From the NCBI RefSeq assembly GCF_036084755.1, contig NZ_CP107968.1, positions 5,976,501 through 6,040,500 on the forward strand: a DNA stretch of 64,000 nt. Direction: 5' to 3'. The translations under genes and the position numbers were made by a program. Shown in pieces: positions 42,545 through 51,741 of this stretch. Source of the stretch: Streptomyces sp. NBC_00370. Its GTDB lineage: Bacteria; Actinomycetota; Actinomycetes; Streptomycetales; Streptomycetaceae. The notes beneath the pieces are model-generated. The model had not been told where the DNA came from. It searched no databases and saw nothing but the letters and a program-made list of their open reading frames with translations. How positions within the stretch are numbered: the first letter of the stretch is position 1; every line of letters starts with the position of its first letter.

Positions 42545-43195
42545 GAACTGTTCGCCCCCTCCGTCCAGCACACCCTCGATCTCGTCGGCATCTTCGTCTT
42601 CGCGATCTCCGGTGCCCTGCTCGCCGTCCGTAAGAACTTCGACGTCTTCGGCATCGCCGTGCTCGCCGAGACCACCGGGCTCGGCGGCGGACTCTTCCGC
42701 GACCTGATGATCGGCGCCGTGCCGCCCGCCGCCTTCACCGATCTCGGCTACTTCTCGATGCCGCTGGTCGCCACCCTCCTGGTCTTCTTCCTGCACCCCC
42801 AGGTAGAGCGGATCCAGGGCGCGGTCAATGTCTTCGACGCGGCCGGGCTCGGCCTCTTCTGCGTCACCGGCACCACCAAGGCGTACGAGTACGGCCTCGG
42901 CCTCACCGCTTCCGCCGTGCTCGGCCTGGTGACCGCGGTCGGCGGCGGTGTGCTGCGCGACATACTCGCCAACGAGGTGCCGTCCCTGCTGCGCTGGGAC
43001 CGCGATCTGTACGCCGTGCCCGCCGTCGTCGGGGCCGTGCTCGCCGCCGTCTGCATCCGCGAGGACGCGCTGAACGGGCTGACCGGGACGCTGGCCGTGC
43101 TCGCCGCCTTCGCGCTCCGGCTGCTCGCGATGCGCTTCCACTGGCGGGCGCCGCGCGCCTGGAACCGCCGGTCGGAAGCGGCCGAAGAGGGGTAA
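42536..43195 (+). CDS. TRIC/UPF0126-type cation-channel-like membrane protein
   Basis: A 219-residue protein of about seven hydrophobic segments made of two repeats. Each repeat has the glycine-rich motif of the family: LAETTGLGGGLFRDLMIGAVPP and LVTAVGGGVLRDILANEVPSLL. Prokaryotic TRIC homologues form trimeric K+/cation channels. The start is a GTG lying within a perfect inverted repeat; homologous proteins begin similarly (LPELFAPSVQHTLDLVGIFVFAISG), so this start is probably right. A leaderless transcript would avoid the hairpin. Confidence 0.85.
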   Translation: MLPELFAPSVQHTLDLVGIFVFAISGALLAVRKNFDVFGIAVLAETTGLGGGLFRDLMIGAVPPAAFTDLGYFSMPLVATLLVFFLHPQVERIQGAVNVFDAAGLGLFCVTGTTKAYEYGLGLTASAVLGLVTAVGGGVLRDILANEVPSLLRWDRDLYAVPAVVGAVLAAVCIREDALNGLTGTLAVLAAFALRLLAMRFHWRAPRAWNRRSEAAEEG

Positions 43196-43233
43196 GCAAG
43201 CGCTCGCTAATCGGCTGTTGTACCGTTCCTCCC

Positions 43234-44088
43234 ATGGCAGATCACTCGGGACAGGCGACCATCGGCGACAGCGAGTTCGACCGGGACACCGCCGTCACCC
43301 CACGCCCGGGGGAGCCGGGCGTCCATGACACGGAGCTCTCGGCGGGCTGGACCATCGTGCGCGCCGTCAACGGCGGCTATCTGCTGGCCGTCGCCTGCCG
43401 CGCGCTCGCCGACGTACTGCCGCACCCCGATCCGTTCACGGTCACCGCGCACTATCTGACCGCGTCCCAGCCGGGACCCGCGGTCGTGCGCAGCGAGACG
43501 GTACGGGCCGGACGCACGCTCTCCACCGGCCAGGCGTCGGTCCTGCAGTACGCGCAGGACGGCACCGAGGTCGAACGGATCCGGGTGCTCGCCTCCTACG
43601 GCGACCTGGACGCCCTCCCCGACGACGTGCGGACCACGGCGAAGCCGCCGCAGATCCCGCCGTACGAGCAGTGCCTGGACGGTTCGGACGCCGGGTCGCT
43701 CTTCGTGGGCGACGCCTCGCTGCTGGACCGGCTGACCGTCAGGGCCGACCCCGCCACCTCGGGCTGGGCCGTGGGCCGGCCGTCCGGTGCCGGTGAGATG
43801 CGCGGCTGGTTCGGGCTCGCCGACGGCAGGGACGCCGATCCGCTCTCGTTGCTGCTGACCGTGGACGCGCTGCCGCCCACCGCCTTCGACCTGGGGCTCA
43901 GCGGCTGGACCCCGACCGTCGAGCTGACCGTCCACATCCGCTGCCGCCCCGCGCCCGGACCGCTGCGGGTCGCCATCGCCACCCGCAATCTGGCCGGCGG
44001 CTTCATGGAGGAGGACGCGGAGGTCTGGGACAGCGCGGACCGCCTCGTCGCCCAGTCCCGCCAACTGGCCCGCGCCCCGCGCGGCTGA
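43234..44088 (+). CDS. Thioesterase-family protein (TesB-like double hot-dog)
   Basis: A 284-residue soluble protein. The N-terminal hot-dog has GWTIVRAVNGGYLLAVACRAL, as in the TesB-like/4HBT_3 acyl-CoA thioesterases. VTAHYLTASQPGPAVVRSE follows, and a second hot-dog includes SLLLTVDALPPTAFDLG and PTVELTVHIRC. TesB-type enzymes hydrolyse acyl-CoA. The natural acyl chain is unknown. It follows the channel gene by 38 nt and converges on an alpha/beta-hydrolase gene. Confidence 0.75.
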   Translation: MADHSGQATIGDSEFDRDTAVTPRPGEPGVHDTELSAGWTIVRAVNGGYLLAVACRALADVLPHPDPFTVTAHYLTASQPGPAVVRSETVRAGRTLSTGQASVLQYAQDGTEVERIRVLASYGDLDALPDDVRTTAKPPQIPPYEQCLDGSDAGSLFVGDASLLDRLTVRADPATSGWAVGRPSGAGEMRGWFGLADGRDADPLSLLLTVDALPPTAFDLGLSGWTPTVELTVHIRCRPAPGPLRVAIATRNLAGGFMEEDAEVWDSADRLVAQSRQLARAPRG

Positions 44089-44138
44089 GCCGGACGCTCC
44101 CCTGCGCGCGGTGTCGCCGGACGCCCCCGTGTACGGCC

Positions 44139-44981
44139 CTAGCCGGTCCGCAGATGGCGGCCGAGGGCCGCGGTGAGGGCGGCAGGGGCGTCTTCCTGTA
44201 CGAGGTGTCCGGCGTCCGGGATCAGCCGCAGCTCGGCGCCCGGGATCAGCGCGGCCAGCTCCTGGCCCTTGGCCGGCGGGATCCAGCTGTCCTCGGCGCC
44301 CCAGCAGATCAGCACCGGCAGGTCGAGTTCGCCGTAGCGGCCCTGGATCTCGTCGGTGAACCGCTGGTCGTTCTGCTCGATCTGCCGGTAGAACGCGGGC
44401 TGCCCGGCCTCCCCGCACCACGGCTCCACCAGCCGGTCGAGCACCTCGGGCCGCAGCCCCTGGTGGCTCGCCGACGACACGTACTCGCGAACCAGCGCCC
44501 GGTGCAGGCTCGCCGGCAGCTGGTTGAAGACCTCGCCGTGCCGGCCGAGCAGCCGGTAGGCGGGGGAGCCCCAGGGCGCCAGCGCCACCGGGTCGACCAG
44601 GGCGAGGCTCCGGTAGCGCGCGCCGTGCAGCAGCCGGGCGCGCAGGGCCACACACCCGCCGACGTCATGGGCGACGACCTGCGGTCCCGCGGTCCCTCCG
44701 GCCAGCCCCCAGTGGTCGAGCAGTTCGGTGAGCACCAGCGCCTGCGCCCGCAGGGACACGTCCTGGCCCGCGCCGCGCTCCGAGGCGCCGAAGCCCGGCA
44801 TGTCCCAGACGAAGACCTGGTGTTCCTGCGCGAGGGCGCGGGCGACCCCCCGCCAGACGTACGACGAGAAGGGCGTCCCGTGCAGCAGGACGACCGGCGC
44901 CCGGCCCGCAGGCCCGAGCGCGGCCCAGCGCACGTCGCCCGACGAACCGCGGAACGTACGATCGAGAATCCACTCCGTCAT
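44139..44981 (-). CDS. Alpha/beta hydrolase with Asp nucleophile (epoxide hydrolase/dehalogenase-like)
   Basis: A 280-residue hydrolase. The oxyanion region is LLHGTPFSSYVWRG, the nucleophile elbow is VVAHDVGGCVAL (Asp instead of Ser), the acid is in CWGAEDSWIPP, and the histidine is in DAGHLVQEDAP. An Asp nucleophile points to epoxide hydrolases or haloalkane dehalogenases. The dehalogenase halide-binding Asn and Trp are replaced here by Thr (HGTP) and Val (HDVG), so dehalogenation is unlikely. The start at 44981 (Met-Thr-Glu-Trp) is preferred; a GTG at 44999 is possible. Confidence 0.78.
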   Translation of the reverse strand: MTEWILDRTFRGSSGDVRWAALGPAGRAPVVLLHGTPFSSYVWRGVARALAQEHQVFVWDMPGFGASERGAGQDVSLRAQALVLTELLDHWGLAGGTAGPQVVAHDVGGCVALRARLLHGARYRSLALVDPVALAPWGSPAYRLLGRHGEVFNQLPASLHRALVREYVSSASHQGLRPEVLDRLVEPWCGEAGQPAFYRQIEQNDQRFTDEIQGRYGELDLPVLICWGAEDSWIPPAKGQELAALIPGAELRLIPDAGHLVQEDAPAALTAALGRHLRTG

Positions 44982-45087
44982 GACCGTAACGCTAATCACT
45001 CCTGTCTGGTCCCGACAAGCCGTTCACCCCGCCGGGGAGGCCCGAATGCGCCAACGTCCTTCGACGGCTCGTAGAATCGAGCCCACC

Positions 45088-46251
45088 ATGGCTTACCTCG
45101 ACCACGCCGCGACCACTCCGATGCTGCCGGAGGCGATCGAGGCGATGACCGCCCAGTTCGGCTTCGCCGGCAACGCGTCATCGCTCCACGCCGCCGGCCG
45201 CAGGGCCCGCCGTACCGTCGAGGAGGCCCGCGAGACACTCGCCGAGGCCCTTGGCGCACGGCCGAGCGAGGTGGTCTTCACCTCGGGCGGCACGGAGGCC
45301 GACAACCTGGCGGTGAAGGGGCTGTACTGGGCGCGCAGAGACGCCGACCCGGCCAGGACCCGGGTGCTCGCCAGTCCCGTGGAGCACCACGCGGTCCTCG
45401 ACACCGTCGACTGGCTCGGTGAGCACGAGGGCGCGACCGTGGAGTACCTGGCCGTCGACAAGTACGGCAGGGTCGATCCGCAGACCCTGCGCGAGGCGAT
45501 CGAGCGCAATCCGGCCGATGTCGCCCTCGCGACCGTGATGTGGGCCAACAACGAGATCGGCACCATCCTCCCCGTCCCCGAACTGGCCGAAGTGGCCAGG
45601 GAGTTCAGCATCCCGCTGCACTCGGACGCAGTCCAGGCCGTCGGCCAGACCGAGCTGGACTTCAGCCGCTCGGGACTCGCGGCGATGACGGTGTCCGGCC
45701 ACAAGATCGGCGGCCCGTACGGCATCGGCGCGCTGCTCCTCGGCCGCGAGTACACCCCCGTACCGGTCCTGCACGGCGGCGGCCAGGAGCGCCAGGTGCG
45801 CTCCGGCACCCTGGACGTCCCCGCCGTCGCGTCCTTCGCCGTCGCGGCGCGGGCGGCCACGGCGGGCCGCGAGGGCTTCGCGCGGGACATCGGCGCGCTG
45901 CGGGACGAGCTGATCGACGCCGTGCACAAGGCGGTCCCCGACGCGGTGCTCGGCGGCGACCCGGACAACCGGCTGCCCGCCAACGCCCACTTCAGCTTCC
46001 CCGGCTGCGAGGGCGACTCGCTCCTGCTGCTGCTGGACGCCCAGGGCATCGAGTGCTCGACCGGCTCGGCCTGCACGGCGGGCATCGCCCAGCCCAGCCA
46101 TGTCCTGCTGGCCACCGGCAGCGACCCGGAGCTGGCCAGGGGCACCCTGCGCTTCTCGCTCGGCCACACCTCGACCCGGGCGGACGTCGAAGCCGTGGCG
46201 GCGGCGATCGGCCCGGCGGTCGAGCGCGCCCGCAGCGCCGGCCTGAGCTGA
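45088..46251 (+). CDS. iscS: Cysteine desulfurase (IscS/NifS family)
   Basis: A 387-residue class V PLP enzyme that takes sulfur from cysteine. It begins AYLDHAATTPMLPEAIEAM. PLP-binding motifs are SGGTEADNLAVKG, VMWANNEIGTI and the lysine in TVSGHKIGGPYG. The persulfide cysteine lies in GIECSTGSACTAG. The ATG at 45088 matches family starts. The next rightward gene is mnmA, with only an amidase gene between on the other strand, so this enzyme likely supplies sulfur for tRNA 2-thiouridine and perhaps Fe-S assembly. Confidence 0.94.
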   Translation: MAYLDHAATTPMLPEAIEAMTAQFGFAGNASSLHAAGRRARRTVEEARETLAEALGARPSEVVFTSGGTEADNLAVKGLYWARRDADPARTRVLASPVEHHAVLDTVDWLGEHEGATVEYLAVDKYGRVDPQTLREAIERNPADVALATVMWANNEIGTILPVPELAEVAREFSIPLHSDAVQAVGQTELDFSRSGLAAMTVSGHKIGGPYGIGALLLGREYTPVPVLHGGGQERQVRSGTLDVPAVASFAVAARAATAGREGFARDIGALRDELIDAVHKAVPDAVLGGDPDNRLPANAHFSFPGCEGDSLLLLLDAQGIECSTGSACTAGIAQPSHVLLATGSDPELARGTLRFSLGHTSTRADVEAVAAAIGPAVERARSAGLS

Positions 46252-46275
46252 GCCCCCTCGGTCCGGCTCGCGGGT

Positions 46276-46968
46276 TCAGCTCGCGGCGGAGATCCGCCTC
46301 GGCGGGGGCGGCGCGGCCGCCTCGCGCACCAGCTTCAGATAGCGGCTCCAGTCCCAGTACCGGCCGGGATCGGTGTGATCAGTGCCGGGGACCTCGACAT
46401 GGCCGATGATGTGCTTACGGTCGACGGGTATCCCGTACCGCTTGCAGATGTCCGCGGTCAGCCGGGCCGACGAGCGGTACATCGCGTCCGTGAACGACGT
46501 CGGCCGGTCCACCCAGCCCTCGTGCTCGATCCCTATGCTGCGCTCGTTGTACGAGCGGTTCCCCGCGTGGAACGCGACGTCCAGCTCGCGGATCATCTGC
46601 GCCACATGACCGTCCTTGCGCACCACGTAGTGCGCAGCCGCCGCGTGCGCCGGGTCCTTGAACACCTTCAGCGCGACCGCGTAGCTGCCCTGCACCACAT
46701 GGATCACCACGCGGTCGACGGTGTAGTCGGCGGGGCGGTCGGCCCGCCGGTAGTTCGCCGGGGAGGCGGAGACCCACTGGGCGCCCGCGAAATCCAGCTC
46801 ACCCGGGGTGCGCGGCTTCTCGGCGAGCGGCGACCGCCACCAGGCGCGGGTCAGCTGCTCCCGCGCCAGACCGGCCCCGCCCAGCACGGCGAGCCCGCCG
46901 CCGATCAGCAGACCGCGCCTGCCGATCCGGTGCTCACCTGCGGCTTCGCCGCTCGTCTTCTCGCCCAT
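46276..46968 (-). CDS. Tat-exported N-acetylmuramoyl-L-alanine amidase (Amidase_2/PGRP)
   Basis: A 230-residue exported zinc amidase. The signal has HRIGRRGLLIGGGLAVLGG, a twin-arginine type, with no lipobox. The catalytic domain has the zinc ligands in DRVVIHVVQGS, HIIGHVEVPG and TDHTDPG, and the conserved glutamate in IGIEHEGWV. It cleaves the amide bond between muramic acid and the peptide stem. It sits between the desulfurase and mnmA but on the opposite strand, so it is separately expressed. Confidence 0.88.
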   Translation of the reverse strand: MGEKTSGEAAGEHRIGRRGLLIGGGLAVLGGAGLAREQLTRAWWRSPLAEKPRTPGELDFAGAQWVSASPANYRRADRPADYTVDRVVIHVVQGSYAVALKVFKDPAHAAAAHYVVRKDGHVAQMIRELDVAFHAGNRSYNERSIGIEHEGWVDRPTSFTDAMYRSSARLTADICKRYGIPVDRKHIIGHVEVPGTDHTDPGRYWDWSRYLKLVREAAAPPPPRRISAAS

Positions 46969-47029
46969 ATGGTCGTCAACGCATACTCGCGCGACTGTGG
47001 TTCCCGCCGGGCCGTACTCTGGTGAGGCT

Positions 47030-48157
47030 ATGACTCAGAATCCCCAGCGCCCCCTCCGTGTCCTGGCCGCGATGTCGGGCGGCGTGGACTCCGCCGTCGC
47101 CGCCGCCCGCGCCGCCGAGGCGGGGCACGACGTGACCGGCGTACACCTGGCCCTCTCGGCGAATCCGCAGTCGTTCCGCACCGGAGCGCGCGGCTGCTGC
47201 ACCATCGAGGACTCCCGCGACGCGCGCCGCGCGGCGGACGTCATCGGTATCCCCTTCTACGTCTGGGACCTCGCCGAACGCTTCCGCGAGGACGTCGTGG
47301 ACGACTTCGTCGCCGAGTACGAGGCGGGCCGCACGCCCAACCCCTGTCTGCGCTGCAACGAGAAGATCAAGTTCGCCGCGCTGCTGGACAAGGCGCTCGC
47401 CCTCGGCTTCGACGCCGTGTGCACGGGCCACTACGCGACGGTCGTCACGGGGGCCGACGGCGCGCGTGAGCTGCACCGCGCGAGCGACATGGCCAAGGAC
47501 CAGTCGTACGTGCTCGGCGTCCTGGACGAGCGGCAGCTCGCCCACGCCATGTTCCCGCTCGGGGACACCCTCACCACCAAGGGCGAGATCCGCGAAGAGG
47601 CGCAGCGGCGCGGTCTCGCCGTCGCGAAGAAGCCGGACAGCCACGACATCTGCTTCATCGCCGACGGCGACACCCAGGGCTTCCTCGCCAAGCGCCTCGG
47701 CGCGGCGGAGGGCGACATCGTGGACGAGGCGGGAACGAAGCTCGGCAGCCACGACGGCGCCTTCGGCTTCACCATCGGCCAGCGCAAGGGGCTGCGCATC
47801 GGCCACCCGGCCGCCGACGGCAAGCCGCGCTACGTGCTGGACATCTCGCCCGTCGACAACACCGTGACGGTCGGCCCCGCCGACGCCCTCGACGTCCTGG
47901 AGCTGACGGCGGTCAAGCCCCGCTGGTGCGGCACGGCGCCGGCCGGATCCGCCGCGTACACGGCCCAGTTGCGGGCCCACGGCGGCGAGACGCCGGTGAC
48001 GGCGGAGCTGGTGGACGGCACCCTGCGGGTCACGTTCGAGGAGCCGGTACGGGGCGTGGCGCCCGGCCAGGCCGTGGTGCTGTACGACGGCACGCGCGTG
48101 GTCGGCTCGGCGACGATCGCGACGACGGTCCGGCGGAAGACGGCCCTGGCCGGCTGA
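47030..48157 (+). CDS. mnmA: tRNA-specific 2-thiouridylase
   Basis: MnmA (375 residues) thiolates U34 of Lys, Glu and Gln tRNAs. The PP-loop is AAMSGGVDSAVAAA, the first catalytic cysteine is in TPNPCLRCNEKIKF and the second in KPDSHDICFIADGD. FTIGQRKGLRIG marks the central domain. GGTGAGG precedes the ATG. With the nearby cysteine desulfurase it forms the sulfur-transfer route to tRNA. Length is typical. Confidence 0.95.
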   Translation: MTQNPQRPLRVLAAMSGGVDSAVAAARAAEAGHDVTGVHLALSANPQSFRTGARGCCTIEDSRDARRAADVIGIPFYVWDLAERFREDVVDDFVAEYEAGRTPNPCLRCNEKIKFAALLDKALALGFDAVCTGHYATVVTGADGARELHRASDMAKDQSYVLGVLDERQLAHAMFPLGDTLTTKGEIREEAQRRGLAVAKKPDSHDICFIADGDTQGFLAKRLGAAEGDIVDEAGTKLGSHDGAFGFTIGQRKGLRIGHPAADGKPRYVLDISPVDNTVTVGPADALDVLELTAVKPRWCGTAPAGSAAYTAQLRAHGGETPVTAELVDGTLRVTFEEPVRGVAPGQAVVLYDGTRVVGSATIATTVRRKTALAG

Positions 48158-48218
48158 CCGGGACCGCCGGGACCGCCGGAGCCGACAGGGCCGGATCGGG
48201 GCCGCTCACCGCTGCGGG

Positions 48219-48253
48219 GCGCCCCGGCCGCGAGAGGTCCGCGGCGGGGGCGC
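48219..48253. terminator. GC-rich bidirectional terminator hairpin after mnmA
   Basis: Bases 48219-48232 and 48240-48253 pair over 14 bp with one mismatch and a 7-nt loop. The gap separates convergent mnmA and the dehydratase gene. A short imperfect tandem repeat of AGGTCCGGCACAAG follows near 48264-48305. Confidence 0.55.
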
Positions 48254-48305
48254 CCCGGTCACAACAGGTCCGGCACAAGAGGTCCGGCGCAAGAGGTACG
48301 CGCGG

Positions 48306-49397
48306 TCAGACGCCCGACGTCTCGCTGACCGCCTCGCGCACGAACGACGGCACCAGCTCAACTCCCCAGCCGGGCGCGGTCGGTGCCGCGACCTGACCGT
48401 CCGTCACCCGCAGTACCGGCTCGTAGACGCCCTCGGACCACGGAGTGGTCTCGATGCTCCACTCCTGGTACTGCGAGCAGGACGGCATCGCGACCGCCAG
48501 ATGCAGCGAGAACACCTGCAGCAGCGAGTCGTTGGCGCAGTGCGGCGTGCAGGGGATGCCGGCGGCCTCCGCCAGTACGGCGACCTTGCGGGCCCGCGAG
48601 ACACCGCCGATGTAGCCGATGTCCGGCTGCACGATGTCCACCGCGCCGCCGCCGATCATCCGGTTGAACTGCGGTATCGACAGGTCCTGTTCACCACCGG
48701 AGACCGGGATGTCCAGCGCTGCGGCCACCCGTGCGCTCTGCTCGATCTCGGCGAACGGGACCGGCTCCTCGTAGTGGAAGTAGCCGTACTCCTCCAGCAT
48801 CCGGCCGACCCGGATCGCCCGGCCCACCGAGAAGCCGCCGTTGGCGTCGGCCGACAGGTCGACCCCGTCGCCCAGCACCTGACGGGTCAGCGGGACGATC
48901 CGTTCGGTACGTCCCGGCGCCGCGTCGGTGTCCCGGCCCATCGCCTCGCCCACCCGGATCTTGACGGCGCGGAACCCCTGCCCGGCGACGAACGAGGCGA
49001 GCCGTTCGGCCTCCGCCTCCGGGCTGATGTCGCGCCGCATGCTGGACGCGTACATCGGCACGGTGTCCCTGGCGTGGCCGCCGAGCAGCTTGCTGACCGG
49101 CCGGCCCGCCGCCTTGCCGAGGATGTCCCACAGGGCCGTCTCGACACCGGCGAGCGCCCGGTGCAGAAAGCTGCTGGGGAACTTGTAGTGGGTCCGCAGA
49201 CACGTGTCGGCCAGGGCCTCCACGTCCCACGGGTCGCGCCCGAGGAACAGCGGCGCCACCATCGAGTGCAGGACGCGCACGGTGTTCGCCGCCTCGTACG
49301 GCGCGCACTGGCCGATGCCCTCCAGGCCCTCGTCGGTCCGCACGCGCACCAGCGCGAGCGGGCCCCGCAGCAGTGTCTCGACGCCGGTGATCCTCAC
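48306..49397 (-). CDS. Enolase-superfamily dehydratase/racemase (mandelate racemase subgroup)
   Basis: A 363-residue enzyme of the enolase superfamily. The capping domain starts RITGVETLLRGPLALVRV. Barrel catalytic features are RAVKIRVGEAM (K-x-R), metal ligands in SADANGGFS, HYEEPVPF and SGGEQDLS, and the His/Asp dyad in VQPDIGYIGG and CTPHCAND. This places it with sugar-acid dehydratases or racemases. The GTG start overlaps the GH5 stop (GTGA), so it is the last gene of the sugar-uptake operon. A sugar acid is the likely substrate; exact chemistry is undetermined. Confidence 0.82.
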   Translation of the reverse strand: MRITGVETLLRGPLALVRVRTDEGLEGIGQCAPYEAANTVRVLHSMVAPLFLGRDPWDVEALADTCLRTHYKFPSSFLHRALAGVETALWDILGKAAGRPVSKLLGGHARDTVPMYASSMRRDISPEAEAERLASFVAGQGFRAVKIRVGEAMGRDTDAAPGRTERIVPLTRQVLGDGVDLSADANGGFSVGRAIRVGRMLEEYGYFHYEEPVPFAEIEQSARVAAALDIPVSGGEQDLSIPQFNRMIGGGAVDIVQPDIGYIGGVSRARKVAVLAEAAGIPCTPHCANDSLLQVFSLHLAVAMPSCSQYQEWSIETTPWSEGVYEPVLRVTDGQVAAPTAPGWGVELVPSFVREAVSETSGV

Positions 49398-50779
49398 AGG
49401 TGCTCCCGCAGGACGTCGACGAGCGGCGAGCGGACGGTGCATCTGTCCACGGCGAAGCAGTCGGCCAGTGCCCGCATCTGGTCGGCGTCGAGCCCCGCGA
49501 AGCAGCGCGCGTAGTCATCGACCATCGGCTCGGCGAGCAGGATGTGGCGTACCAGCACATGGATCCACTGCTGCGGTCCGAAGGGCAGCGGGTCGAAGTC
49601 GGGGAACTCCTCGGCGACCGTGGCCTCCAGCGGGTCGAGGATGTGCCGTACGCCCGTGTCGACCCCGCCCCACACGTCGACCCCGAGCCGGGCCTTTTTC
49701 TCCAGCACCCCGGAGATCCGCGCCAAGTAGGGCGAGTCCGGGGGCAGATGCGTCACGCCCTGCAGCCCGATGTCCTTGTACGTCCACAGGCTCCAGCCGG
49801 CGCCGTGCTCGTCGTATATCTCCAGCTGGTCGCCGAGCGTCCGGTAGCGGTGCGCGTCACGCACCGGGTCGCCGGAGTAGACCGGGCCGAACTCGCCCAC
49901 CCAGATGGGGGTTCCGGTGGAGCGCATGTACTCGGAGCGCTTGAGGAACCTGCTCTCCAGATAGCCCCGGTCCACGTACTGGCCCCGCGAGACCCCGGGG
50001 TACTCGCCGCTGTCGGCGAAGCCGGAGAGCGCGTAGTCGTGCACCGTGTACACGGTGTTCGGCCACGGGTCGCTGAACAGGTCGAACTCGGTGGCGTGCC
50101 GGTTGCCGTCCAGGAAGATGACATGGCCGGGGTCGACGGCCCTGATCGCCTTGTGCAGCCGCTCGTAGAACGGGCCGATGACCTCGCCGTCCGAATCGGC
50201 GGGCTCGTTCAGCGGGTTGTAGCCCGCGACCCACGGATTGTCCTTGTAGCGGTCGGCCAGCGCCTCCCACAGATGCACCACCCGGTCCTGGAAGTGCCGG
50301 TGGGTCCAGAAGAACGACCGGTGGGTCGGATTGTCGCTGTGCCAGCGCTGGTTGTGGAAGCCGGGCGCCGCGTGCAGGTCGAGCACCGCGTACAGACCGT
50401 GCCGCGCGCAGATGTCGATCGCCCGGTCGAGCAGCGCGAAGCCCGCCTCCTTCAGCTCCATCGGACGGTCGTCGTCCTCGAAGTGCCGGTAGTTGAAGGG
50501 CAGCCGGACGCAGTTCATCCCCGCCTCCGCGAGCAGCGCGGCGTCGGCGTCGGTGAAGAAGACATCGAGGAACCGGTCGAAGAAGGCGTCGTACGCCTCC
50601 TGTCCGAGTACCTTGCGCAGCGCCTTGCGCTGGAGGTCCTCGGTCGCCGGGTAGCCGGTGATGAAGTTCTCCATGTTCATCCACCCGCCGAGACCGACCC
50701 CGCGCAGTCTGACCGGATCCCCCGCCGCTGTGGCGAGGTGGCCGCCCTCGACATGGATCATCACGGATGCATCGTTCAT
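49394..50779 (-). CDS. Cytosolic glycoside hydrolase family 5 (cellulase/glucanase-like)
   Basis: A 461-residue retaining glycosidase without a signal peptide. The barrel has RGVGLGGWMNMENF, MNCVRLPFNYRHFED, the acid/base glutamate in GYNPLNEPAD and the nucleophile in WVGEFGPVYS. A C-terminal 90-residue region ends the protein. Lack of export and its place after a sugar ABC transporter suggest that it cleaves imported oligosaccharides such as beta-glucosides. AGGAG lies 11 nt before the ATG. It overlaps the dehydratase start by 4 nt. Confidence 0.85.
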   Translation of the reverse strand: MNDASVMIHVEGGHLATAAGDPVRLRGVGLGGWMNMENFITGYPATEDLQRKALRKVLGQEAYDAFFDRFLDVFFTDADAALLAEAGMNCVRLPFNYRHFEDDDRPMELKEAGFALLDRAIDICARHGLYAVLDLHAAPGFHNQRWHSDNPTHRSFFWTHRHFQDRVVHLWEALADRYKDNPWVAGYNPLNEPADSDGEVIGPFYERLHKAIRAVDPGHVIFLDGNRHATEFDLFSDPWPNTVYTVHDYALSGFADSGEYPGVSRGQYVDRGYLESRFLKRSEYMRSTGTPIWVGEFGPVYSGDPVRDAHRYRTLGDQLEIYDEHGAGWSLWTYKDIGLQGVTHLPPDSPYLARISGVLEKKARLGVDVWGGVDTGVRHILDPLEATVAEEFPDFDPLPFGPQQWIHVLVRHILLAEPMVDDYARCFAGLDADQMRALADCFAVDRCTVRSPLVDVLREHL

Positions 50780-50829
50780 GGTGGTGCGTACTCCTGGAAG
50801 AAGGTGTCCGGTGGGAGGAGCCGGCTTGG

Positions 50830-51741
50830 TCACTTGCTGAAGCCGGCCGTCAGACCGCGTACGAGATAGCGCCGCCCGAGCAGATACGCGGCGAGCATGG
50901 GCAGCGTGGAGAGCACCACGGCGGCGAGGATCGCCGGCACGTTCACGGTGAACTCGCCCTGGAACGTCCACAGCGCCATCGGCAGCACCCGCTGGTTCGG
51001 GCTCTGCGTGAGGATCAGCGGGAAGAGGAAGCCGTTCCACACGTGCAGCCCGTCGTAGATGCCGACCGTCACGATCGCCGGGCGGGCCAGCGGCATGACG
51101 AGGCTGCGCAGGATCCGCAGATCGCTCGCGCCGTCCATGCGCATCGACTCGAACAGTTCCTTGGGGATGTCCCGGATGAAGTTCGCCAGGATCAGCACGG
51201 TGATCGGAATGGCGAACCCGATGGACGGGAGGATCAGCGCGAGCAGGCTGTCGTACAGATGCACCTTGGTGATCATGTAGTACAGCGGAATGATCGTCGC
51301 GTGCACCGGGATCGCGAGCCCCAGCAGGAAGACCGAGAACGCCGAGCGGACGAACCGGCCGTTGCCCCGCACCACCGCGTACGCCGCCATGAGGGACAGC
51401 ACGACGGTGACGGCGACGGCGGCGATCGTGATGACGACGCTGTTGAGGAAGTAGCGGCCGAAGCCGCTGTTCAGCACCAGCGAGTAGTTGTCGAAGGTGA
51501 TGTGGCTGGGGAACGCCAGCGGGTTCGTCGCGAAGAACCCCTGCTGGGCGCGGAGGCTGGAGATCACCACGTAGTAGACCGGCACGATGATGACCGCCAG
51601 CCAGACGAAGCCGCCGAGCCCCGCCAGTACGTTGGGCCGCCTGCGCAGCGCGCGCGGCGTGCGGCCGCGCCGTGGCCGCGGTGCCGGGCCGTCCGGTCCT
51701 GTCCGCGCCGCGGGCTCCCGGACCGTGGTCGTCGTCACCAT
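50830..51741 (-). CDS. Sugar ABC transporter permease (MalG-like)
   Basis: A 303-residue carbohydrate permease with a basic cytosolic leader and six membrane segments. The EAA loop is LFESMRMDGASDLRILRSLV and the C terminus is LAAYLLGRRYLVRGLTAGFSK, as usual for the MalG class. Its ATG shares one base with the preceding permease stop. No ATPase gene is present, so it must rely on a shared MsiK-type ATPase, normal for Streptomyces sugar transporters. Confidence 0.93.
   Translation of the reverse strand: MVTTTTVREPAARTGPDGPAPRPRRGRTPRALRRRPNVLAGLGGFVWLAVIIVPVYYVVISSLRAQQGFFATNPLAFPSHITFDNYSLVLNSGFGRYFLNSVVITIAAVAVTVVLSLMAAYAVVRGNGRFVRSAFSVFLLGLAIPVHATIIPLYYMITKVHLYDSLLALILPSIGFAIPITVLILANFIRDIPKELFESMRMDGASDLRILRSLVMPLARPAIVTVGIYDGLHVWNGFLFPLILTQSPNQRVLPMALWTFQGEFTVNVPAILAAVVLSTLPMLAAYLLGRRYLVRGLTAGFSK

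Noticed and set aside
44139..44981. Haloalkane dehalogenase
   Set aside because: Both halide-stabilising positions are substituted, so only the broader Asp-nucleophile family is claimed.
48264..48305. CRISPR-like short repeats
   Set aside because: These are only two to three imperfect tandem 14-mers with no spacers and no cas genes.
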